6,242 nt of DNA, from assembly GCA_023428655.1 (NCBI GenBank), contig JAEYXC010000093.1, forward strand, positions 1-6,242, in the 5' to 3' direction. The DNA comes from Bacillota bacterium (lineage in GTDB: Bacteria; Bacillota; Clostridia; Lachnospirales; Lachnospiraceae). Positions 1 to 4,061 of the stretch are shown here, in pieces. Within the stretch, counting starts at the first letter, position 1, and the number at the start of each line of letters is the position of its first letter. Under the pieces are notes generated by a model that saw nothing but the letters and a program-made list of their open reading frames with translations, searched no databases and had not been told where the DNA came from. A program made the translations under genes and the position numbers.

Positions 1-783
1 TCCTTCCTCCGATTCAATAAAGCCGTCGTAAATATCCTCCGGAAGATCACCTACGGAAGATACACCATAACCCTGACTACCAATCACGTGCATTGCATAG
101 ATAAAGGAATGGGAGGCCTTTGCATTCATCAACTCATTTTTTACCAGCTCAAAAGCGGCTTCGCTCTCTTCTGTAGTCATAGAGTCCGCTTTATTATAAT
201 AATTCTTGATGATATTATTATCCGTTATTTCATAGGATTTATTGGATACCGCATCCACACCCAGAAATATGTAATCTCGTACCGCATTCAAAGCATCTGA
301 CGCAATCAATTCGTAATTTTGGATGATTGCTTGTGAGGTGGTTTGATAGGATATGGTACCGAATATCGCCATCAATATGACCGGTAATGCAAACCCCATC
401 AACAGCTTGGTTCGAATTCCGGAGAAATGTCTTAGAAAGCCCTTTTGTGGAAGACTTATCTCCTTAGTCTCATACTCCTCTTCCTCAGACCCCTTCAAAA
501 GACCGATGAACTTAGGCAGTTTAAAGGCCTTGATACTCCATCTGCGCTTATCTTCACTACCCTTCTTCTCTTTACCGGGCTTCATGCGTAATTGCCCAAT
601 CCTTGGTTTCTTTTCTTTCCCTGATGGTATTGTTTCCTTCTCTGTAGTACTCTTCACGGTATCTGATTCAGCACTACTTTCCGCTGATGTATCTTCCTCT
701 GTCACATATTCTTGAGCCAGCTTATCCTCAATTATTGTTTCTTTGATCTCCGCTTCGGGCGGTCTTTTATCCTCGTTGTTCAA
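1..783 (-). CDS. Methyl-accepting chemotaxis protein, N-terminal part (runs off left edge)
   Basis: The reading frame is open for 261 codons from a TTG start at 783 to base 1, so the 3' part is missing. TTG is chosen because GGAGGT (791-796) sits 7 bases upstream and a promoter lies behind it. Residues 1-120 are a charged, low-complexity cytoplasmic extension rich in Lys, Glu and Ser. Residues about 126-147 form one membrane segment (TKLLMGFALPVILMAIFG) of the type preceding the sensor domain in clostridial chemoreceptors. Residues 148-261 begin a mostly helical extracytoplasmic ligand domain of unknown specificity. The second membrane helix, HAMP and CheA/CheW-signalling domain would lie outside the window, so the family call rests on the membrane segment and sensor style. 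The expected role is a membrane chemoreceptor controlling CheA. The long N-terminal extension is unusual. Another single-pass sensor, such as a histidine kinase or diguanylate cyclase, remains possible. Confidence 0.72.
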   Translation of the reverse strand, partial: MNNEDKRPPEAEIKETIIEDKLAQEYVTEEDTSAESSAESDTVKSTTEKETIPSGKEKKPRIGQLRMKPGKEKKGSEDKRRWSIKAFKLPKFIGLLKGSEEEEYETKEISLPQKGFLRHFSGIRTKLLMGFALPVILMAIFGTISYQTTSQAIIQNYELIASDALNAVRDYIFLGVDAVSNKSYEITDNNIIKNYYNKADSMTTEESEAAFELVKNELMNAKASHSFIYAMHVIGSQGYGVSSVGDLPEDIYDGFIESEEG

Positions 784-868
784 GCCCTATACCTCCAACA
801 TTTATCAAGTCAATTAGTAAAATTATTATAACTATTATTATCTCAATCTATAGCTTATATAACTTATA

Positions 869-897
869 TTTATACCAATAACCTTATTGATTGTCAA
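869..897 (-). promoter_or_regulatory. Sigma-A promoter for the chemoreceptor gene
   Basis: On the minus strand a perfect -35 TTGACA (897-892) is followed by a 17-base spacer and a -10 TATAAA (874-869). Transcription would start near 862, giving a leader of about 80 bases before the TTG start at 783. The form is vegetative sigma-A, not the flagellar sigma-D type often seen for chemotaxis genes. Confidence 0.7.
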
Positions 898-1067
898 TAC
901 AAAAAATCGCTAAATTTCTTATTTAAAATACACGATACCAGAAATACTCCCATCCCGGAAGTAATTGCATTTTTATACGACAATAATCAACAAAGAGTTC
1001 AACTGCGCAACATGTAAGTTATAAACTTTTTATTAACCAATAATAAACAATTTATAATATATAAGTA

Positions 1068-1096
1068 TTGCGTAAAGCTCTGCTCTCTAGTAAAAT
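1068..1096 (+). promoter_or_regulatory. Candidate promoter for degV
   Basis: TTGCGT (1068-1073), a 17-base spacer and TAAAAT (1091-1096) place a start near 1103, only about 27 bases before the ATG. The -35 is a weak match. A second candidate is TATAAT at 1053-1058, which has the better -10 but no good -35 at the right distance. Which one is used cannot be decided by eye. Confidence 0.35.
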
Positions 1097-1129
1097 AGAC
1101 TTATAATCATAATTAGGAGGGATAAAAAC

Positions 1130-1999
1130 ATGAAGGATTTCGTAATAACTGCAGACTCTAACTCTGATTTATTAGACGAATATATAATAGAAAAAAGGAT
1201 CGGTATCATACCTCATTATTATGATCTTGAAGGTATCACCTACGGTGATGAAGTTAATCTGACACCCAAGGAATTCTATGATAAGATGCGTAACGGACTC
1301 ATGCCAACAACAATGGCCAGCAATCCCGAAGTAATCCGACAAACCTTTCAGGGGTATGTGGATCAGGGCCTGGATATATTACATATCAGCTTCTCTTCTG
1401 CCTTAAGCGGGGGCTGCAGCAATGTTGTCACCGGGGCAAATGAGATCTGCGAGGAGAATCCCGGAGCAAAAATCATTGTGGTCGATACGCTGAATGCTTC
1501 CATGGGCGAAGGCATGTTTGTTATGAAGGCAGTACAGATGAAGGAAGAGGGCAAGTCCATCGATGAGATTGCTGCCTGGTTGGAGGAGCATAAGCAGAAC
1601 TTCTGTGTATATTTTACTGTGGATGATCTGAACCACCTGCACCGCGGCGGACGTATCTCAAAGACCACCGCTATTATTGGCTCCATGATTAATATCAAAC
1701 CAATTCTATACCTTAATCCCGAAGGTCAGCTGGTGGCTAAGTCTACCGCCAGAGGCCGTAAAAAGTCCTTATCCACAATCTGTAATGATATGCTTGATTG
1801 CATGGGTAAATATAAAGACTCCGAGGACCCGATCTGTATTGCACATGGGGATGCCCGAGAGGATGCTGATTATCTGGCAGAGCTGATCCGCGATAAGCTG
1901 CCGAACCGCAAGCTTATCATCAATTATGTGAGCCCCAGTATCGGCGCCCATTCCGGACCCGGAGCCATTGGTTTATGCTTTATGGGTGAGACAAAGTAA
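1130..1999 (+). CDS. DegV family fatty-acid-binding protein
   Basis: This 289-residue protein has the full length usual for DegV/FakB proteins. In known members the two-domain fold holds one fatty acid, and FakB subunits present it to the kinase FakA for phosphorylation and entry into phospholipid synthesis. Visible family motifs, in order, are TADSNSDL near the N-terminus, the segment around TTMASNP (about residues 60-66), SSALSGGCSN (about 89-98), DTLNASMGEG, the LHRGGRIS loop, INIKPIL, GRKKS, HGDA, and the C-terminal IGAHSGPGAIGLCF. The Ser-Ala-Leu-Ser and Gly-Ala-His-Ser-Gly-Pro-Gly segments line the lipid head-group site in the family. The start is supported by AGGAGG at 1115-1120, nine bases upstream. 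No fakA-like DAK-domain gene is in the window, and many clostridial genomes carry several degV copies, so the lipid partner and exact role are unknown. The protein is soluble and cytoplasmic, with no signal peptide. Confidence 0.93.
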   Translation: MKDFVITADSNSDLLDEYIIEKRIGIIPHYYDLEGITYGDEVNLTPKEFYDKMRNGLMPTTMASNPEVIRQTFQGYVDQGLDILHISFSSALSGGCSNVVTGANEICEENPGAKIIVVDTLNASMGEGMFVMKAVQMKEEGKSIDEIAAWLEEHKQNFCVYFTVDDLNHLHRGGRISKTTAIIGSMINIKPILYLNPEGQLVAKSTARGRKKSLSTICNDMLDCMGKYKDSEDPICIAHGDAREDADYLAELIRDKLPNRKLIINYVSPSIGAHSGPGAIGLCFMGETK

Positions 2000-2037
2000 A
2001 ACCAGCTACGATAACCATCTTGTACCACGAACCAAAA

Positions 2038-2110
2038 GGCCTTCGAATTATGAGGTATCCTCCAAGCGATTTAAATTCTCCCGGAGTATTCTCATACTTG
2101 AAGGCCATTT
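2038..2110 (+). repeat. Long interrupted palindrome after degV, possible terminator
   Basis: The arms at 2038-2063 and 2083-2106 match in three blocks: GGCCTTC with GAAGGCC (7 bp), ATGAG with CTCAT (5 bp), and CTCC with GGAG (4 bp). Small internal loops separate the blocks, and the terminal loop is about 19 bases. A short AU-rich tail (ATTTTATATA) follows. It begins 39 bases after the degV stop and may end its transcript, but the tail is poor in T and the stem is interrupted. It could equally be a dispersed palindromic repeat. Confidence 0.5.
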
Positions 2111-2113
2111 TAT

Positions 2114-2134
2114 ATAGGAATTTACTGCTCCTAT
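2114..2134. repeat. Small inverted repeat
   Basis: ATAGGA (2114-2119) and TCCTAT (2129-2134) form a 6-bp dyad with a 9-base loop, just right of the larger palindrome. It may be part of the same structured element. There is no other support. Confidence 0.3.
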
Positions 2135-2195
2135 GGTAAGGAATATAGCGAAAAATCATTATATATCCGTCCAAAAAGGGGAATAAAGAAAGCCG

Positions 2196-2256
2196 ACTTG
2201 AAAAAGTAAATACGAATGAAGGGCTTAATTAGGATTTAACTTTTCATTTTTCAAGT
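2196..2256. repeat. Perfect 10-bp inverted repeat, AT-rich
   Basis: ACTTGAAAAA (2196-2205) is the exact complement of TTTTTCAAGT (2247-2256), with 41 bases between them. It lies in the 363-base gap between degV and the tRNA, which otherwise holds only the palindrome at 2038-2106, a 6-bp dyad and the tRNA promoter. The function is unknown. Confidence 0.35.
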
Positions 2257-2280
2257 ATTAAAGAAAGATAAAAAAAGTCC

Positions 2281-2309
2281 TTGAATTTTCATAAGCTTTA
2301 TAATAGAAT
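2281..2309 (+). promoter_or_regulatory. Promoter for tRNA-Thr
   Basis: TTGAAT (2281-2286), a 17-base spacer and TAGAAT (2304-2309) predict a start near 2316, about 47 bases before the tRNA. An overlapping TATAAT at 2299-2304 has no correctly spaced -35. At the predicted start there is a near-palindrome, AGTAGC-CT-GCTACT (2315-2328), nested in TTGAG/CTCAA (2312-2316 and 2333-2337), which could fold in the 5' leader. Confidence 0.5.
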
Positions 2310-2362
2310 AGTTGAGTAGCCTGCTACTAGGGCTCAATCATATTATATCATACAACATTTAT

Positions 2363-2435
<73 letters not shown>

Positions 2436-2440
2436 TTTTT

Positions 2441-2568
2441 AATGCCTAAAAACCAAGGGCATCAGCGATTTAATCCAAGAGCCTCAGCGATTAGGTTGAA
2501 AGAAACGCCTTCTTCCAAAGGCTAAATCTTCCTCTTCCATATTATTACTACTTTCCCATGACTTAAAT
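2441..2568. other. Intergenic stretch after the tRNA
   Basis: I see no gene here. The stretch contains an imperfect direct repeat (TCAGCGATT at 2462-2470 and 2484-2492) and a small hairpin, GCCTT (2507-2511) with AAGGC (2518-2522), without a T-tail. Nothing else is recognisable. Confidence 0.4.
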
Positions 2569-2601
2569 ATTACAAAATTGTTACAGATATGTTACGATTC
2601 T
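2569..2601 (+). promoter_or_regulatory. Three 11-bp-phased TTAC repeats, likely activator box
   Basis: TTACA (2570-2574), TTACA (2581-2585) and TTACG (2592-2596) recur at exactly one helical turn. Direct repeats every 11 bp are the typical binding pattern of OmpR/PhoB-family response regulators, including clostridial and Bacillus PhoP (TTNACA-like boxes). The second and third repeats overlap the -35 and spacer of the promoter at 2578-2606, which fits activator-dependent transcription. The identity of the regulator is inference. Confidence 0.5.
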
Positions 2602-2606
2602 ATTGT
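2578..2606 (+). promoter_or_regulatory. Promoter for the 20-codon ORF
   Basis: TTGTTA (2578-2583), a 17-base spacer and TATTGT (2601-2606) give a predicted start near 2613, about 30 bases before the ATG. Both boxes are imperfect (4 of 6), as expected of a promoter that needs an activator at the overlapping 11-bp repeats. Confidence 0.42.
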
Positions 2607-2643
2607 TCCTAAGAGATAACAAACATCAAAGGAGGCAGACATT

Positions 2644-2706
2644 ATGTGTTTCAATTATAATTTTAATGATTTAATCAATAAGCTCTTAAAATACTGTGGA
2701 CTGTAA
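2644..2706 (+). CDS. Putative 20-residue peptide
   Basis: A 20-codon ORF (MCFNYNFNDLINKLLKYCGL) starts eight bases after a near-perfect AAAGGAGG ribosome site (2628-2635) and ends ten bases before a large GC-rich hairpin. A promoter and an operator-like repeat array lie just upstream, so promoter, ribosome site, ORF and hairpin together look like a self-contained transcription unit of about 175 bases. The peptide has cysteines at positions 2 and 18 and an amphipathic, Leu/Ile/Lys-containing middle. It has no signal peptide or membrane segment. I do not recognise it. It could be a signalling or regulatory peptide, a small membrane-binding peptide, the coding part of a dual-function RNA, or a leader peptide, although no gene directly follows. 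It is too short for routine gene calling. Confidence 0.5.
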   Translation: MCFNYNFNDLINKLLKYCGL

Positions 2707-2716
2707 CAGTAATTTT

Positions 2717-2788
2717 AAAAGGGGGCTGAAGCAAAGGGCATGGTATAAAGGAAGGAAAGAACTTGCCCCTTGCAACAGCCCCCCTTTT
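2717..2788 (+). terminator. Large GC-rich hairpin ending the small-peptide transcript
   Basis: The outer stem pairs AAAAGGGGGCTG (2717-2728) with CAGCCCCCCTTTT (2776-2788), leaving one extra C. The inner stem pairs GCAAAGGGCA (2731-2740) with TGCCCCTTGC (2764-2773), with one mismatch. The loop of 23 bases (2741-2763) is purine-rich. The outer stem ends in TTTT, so it can act as an intrinsic terminator, and it is nearly symmetric enough to work in both directions. It is longer than a terminator needs to be, so it may also be a stable RNA element. Confidence 0.65.
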
Positions 2789-2992
2789 CATAAACATACA
2801 CATACCACTTTACACTTCGTATCCCCTTCCTTTCTCTATCAGATGTTCTTTCTTTTGCGAAAACACATTTCCTACCCGTATTTCTCTAATCCTTCTGAAA
2901 ATCATCCTCATTTATTTTTACAACAAATTAATTTTAAGTGTTTAATCTCCGAATAAATACTAATACTTCTACTAAGGAAAGGAGGTTAACTT
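2789..2992. other. Pyrimidine-rich intergenic stretch
   Basis: The + strand is rich in C and T, with almost no G up to about 2900. No credible gene is seen. CCTTCCTTT at about 2824-2834 is complementary to AAAGGAAGG in the loop of the preceding hairpin. A promoter candidate for the next gene lies at 2917-2946. Confidence 0.4.
2917..2946 (+). promoter_or_regulatory. Promoter for the 50-codon gene
   Basis: TTTACA (2917-2922) and TTTAAT (2941-2946) each match five of six consensus bases, with an 18-base spacer. The start would be near 2953, leaving a leader of about 40 bases that includes the ribosome site. Confidence 0.5.
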
Positions 2993-3145
2993 ATGGAAAT
3001 CAAGGATTTTAAGGATTACAGCATTGCCAATATCACGAGTGAAGATATTCGTCGTATCACGGACTTAGAAAAAAACATTAGCTCGAAAACGGACAAGGAT
3101 ATTGTATTAATTGCATACCAGACGAGGACGGAAGCCAAGAAATAA
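2993..3145 (+). CDS. Small hypothetical protein, 50 residues
   Basis: The 50-codon frame starts at ATG 2993, nine bases after AAAGGAGG (2978-2985-type site ending GGAGGT), and ends in TAA at 3145. The protein begins MEIKDFKDYSIANITSEDIR and ends in a basic TRTEAKK. It is charged and soluble, with no signal or membrane segment and a central stretch, DLEKN to DKDIVLIAYQ, that looks like a helix followed by a strand. Codons 47-50 and the stop form the left arm and loop of a perfect terminator, so gene and terminator evolved together and translation to the end would unfold the left arm. Strong expression signals favour a real gene. I do not recognise a named family and assign no function. Confidence 0.78.
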   Translation: MEIKDFKDYSIANITSEDIRRITDLEKNISSKTDKDIVLIAYQTRTEAKK

Positions 3146-3158
3146 TTCTTGGCTTTTT
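3132..3158 (+). terminator. Intrinsic terminator overlapping the end of the 50-codon gene
   Basis: A perfect 10-bp stem, AAGCCAAGAA (3132-3141) with TTCTTGGCTT (3146-3155), encloses a 4-base loop and runs into TTTTT (3154-3158). The last three bases of the loop are the TAA stop codon. This is the clearest rightward terminator in the window. Confidence 0.88.
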
Positions 3159-3417
3159 ACATTTCTGCTTACATCTCTATTCCAACACTATTTACATCTT
3201 TATTCATGACTTCTCACTAACGACTTAGAAGGTCTCAATAACTCCTCCTTAAGGCCCCTGAACCTTCAGCCATTCTTCGAGTCCTCTCACAGCCTATTCA
3301 TTCCGGACTCCGATTACTTTTGTAAAAATTGGTAGTTAGAAAATAACATCAATATGACATCCAATGACGAATGGCTATATTAGAATAGCGATACAAACCT
3401 CAAAAGGAGTCGACATC
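3159..3417. other. Intergenic stretch before the 94-codon gene
   Basis: No gene is seen in these 259 bases. There is an inverted repeat GAGTCC (3279-3284) with GGACTC (3305-3310) and a small CTGAA/TTCAG dyad near 3258-3269. No promoter with good boxes stands out for the following gene. Confidence 0.4.
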
Positions 3418-3702
3418 ATGCCATTTCTTAATCCCAATCGTAAGCCTGCAATCAGACATCCACAAGGACATCCCGTAGCCGTTCGAGCCGCCTTTAATAC
3501 CCTGGGGGAGTTTATTCCTAGATCCTTCTGTATAGAAGACGATGCGCAGGAGCTGTTCAAGTTCAAGGTAAGCTCCATACGAACAATCAAATCAGACAAA
3601 TTCCTTGTGAAGACCTTCTATTGTACCTATGATGCTTATGGTTTTCGTAATGATATCATCCTTTGCTATGACGCTAATAAGCACTGCTGGGTGATGGGCT
3701 AA
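3418..3702 (+). CDS. Hypothetical protein, 94 residues
   Basis: The ATG at 3418 is chosen because AAGGAG (3404-3409) lies eight bases upstream. The frame stays open to an ATG at 3364, but that start has no ribosome site. The protein starts MPFLNPNRKPAIRHPQGHP, then has a central VAVRAAFNTLGEFIPRSFCIEDD and a C-terminal half alternating charged and aromatic residues, ending in CYDANKHCWVMG. This suggests a small beta-rich soluble fold. Four cysteines (in SFCIED, TFYCTY, LCYD and HCW) are noticeable but do not form a standard zinc motif. There is no signal peptide or membrane helix. It resembles short conserved hypothetical proteins of Lachnospiraceae that I recall only by style, so the function is unknown. 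It converges on the tRNA fragment and its terminator to the right. Confidence 0.75.
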   Translation: MPFLNPNRKPAIRHPQGHPVAVRAAFNTLGEFIPRSFCIEDDAQELFKFKVSSIRTIKSDKFLVKTFYCTYDAYGFRNDIILCYDANKHCWVMG

Positions 3703-3706
3703 TATT

Positions 3707-3744
3707 AAAAAAAAGACCTATCAGTCTAAAACTGATAGGTCTTT
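3707..3744 (-). terminator. Strong terminator, mainly leftward (former tRNA terminator)
   Basis: A perfect 13-bp stem, AAAGACCTATCAG (3712-3724) with CTGATAGGTCTTT (3732-3744), has a 7-base loop. On the minus strand it runs into eight T residues (3714-3707), whereas on the + strand only TTT follows. It starts four bases after the tRNA 3' end on the minus strand, so it was probably the terminator of that tRNA gene. It can also stop rightward transcription from the 94-codon gene. Confidence 0.85.
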
Positions 3745-3747
3745 GTG

Positions 3748-3780
3748 TCGAGGCGACGGGATTCGAACCCACCGGAAGTC
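3748..3780 (-). pseudogene. tRNA 3' fragment, likely integration attachment site
   Basis: On the minus strand the bases read as the 3' end of a tRNA. The T-stem and loop are GTGGG-TTCGAAT-CCCGT (3772-3756), followed by the acceptor strand CGCCTCG (3755-3749) and discriminator A (3748). Nothing upstream on that strand (3781-3900) supplies the matching CGAGGCG, D-arm or anticodon arm, so the tRNA is incomplete. Tyrosine integrases commonly insert into the 3' end of tRNA genes. The displaced half keeps only the 3' end with the original terminator, and the intact tRNA lies at the other end of the element. That arrangement implies an element extending rightward from here. The T-stem has G-U pairs, and the tRNA identity cannot be read without the anticodon. 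Confidence 0.6.
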
Positions 3781-3782
3781 TC

Positions 3783-3848
3783 TGTAACCCCATAAGAAAG
3801 GAGCTTTGCGACATCGTCAACCTAAGTGTAACCAAAAGTGTAACCCCA
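3783..3848. repeat. TGTAACC direct repeats beside the attachment site
   Basis: TGTAACCCCA (3783-3792), TGTAACCAAA (3827-3836) and TGTAACCCCA (3839-3848) are near-identical. The last two belong to a 12-bp tandem pair (AAGTGTAACCMM at 3824-3835 and 3836-3847). Direct repeats next to a tRNA-end attachment site are typical arm-type binding sites for tyrosine integrases. That role is inferred. Confidence 0.5.
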
Positions 3849-3926
3849 AACTAAAACTAAATAGTATTCTTAGTAACATTCTAATTTGTAAATAACTCGT
3901 TCACATTAGTTTATTGATTATAAGAT

Positions 3927-3945
3927 TTGTATAACAATTATACAA
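3927..3945. repeat. Perfect 8-bp dyad, operator-like
   Basis: TTGTATAA (3927-3934) and TTATACAA (3938-3945) flank a 3-base centre. This is a compact palindrome of the size bound by dimeric repressors, but no promoter or gene next to it explains it. It may be left from deleted parts of the element. Confidence 0.35.
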
Positions 3946-3970
3946 TTTCTTAATTACATATTCAACCATT

Positions 3971-4008
3971 AAAAAGTGCAAGATACTTTCATGGATATCT
4001 TGCACTTT
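3971..4008 (-). terminator. Terminator of the blaI-blaR1 operon
   Basis: A perfect 13-bp stem, AAAGTGCAAGATA (3973-3985) with TATCTTGCACTTT (3996-4008), has a 10-base loop. On the minus strand it runs into TTTTT (3975-3971). It lies 53 bases after the blaR1 stop codon. Confidence 0.85.
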
Positions 4009-4061
4009 GATTATTAGTTTATAAAGGATTCATTAGTCGACTGTTTTTCATAAAATAATAT

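Larger units (their letters stand above)
784..1129. other. Divergent intergenic region between chemoreceptor and degV
   Basis: This gap of 346 bases between divergent genes is very AT-rich. It holds the leftward promoter at 869-897 and weaker rightward promoter candidates near 1053-1096. I see no RNA gene, riboswitch or convincing small ORF in the stretch 898-1020. Confidence 0.6.
3849..4061. other. AT-rich stretch between attachment site and blaR1
   Basis: No gene is seen. It holds a dyad at 3927-3945 and the leftward terminator of the blaR1 operon at 3971-4008. The rest is AT-rich sequence without recognisable content. Confidence 0.5.

Noticed and set aside
353..715. Rightward open frame of 120 codons
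   Set aside because: It is antisense to the chemoreceptor frame, which has a ribosome site, promoter and recognisable membrane segment. This frame has none of these.
1980..2174. Leftward 64-codon frame over the palindrome
   Set aside because: There is no ribosome site before any start codon, it overlaps the end of degV, and most of it is the palindrome itself.
2696..2956. Two overlapping rightward frames (from 2696 and from TTG 2763)
   Set aside because: Both pass through the large hairpin and a pyrimidine-rich tract. The TTG at 2763 has a purine-rich, ribosome-site-like stretch, but that is the hairpin loop, and the hydrophobic translation is what C/T-rich DNA gives.
3231..3270. Leftward AAGGAGGAG followed by a TTG start
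   Set aside because: The frame closes after about 12 codons, with no promoter or conserved character.
3364..3417. Upstream ATG of the 94-codon gene
   Set aside because: It has no ribosome site, whereas ATG 3418 has AAGGAG eight bases ahead.
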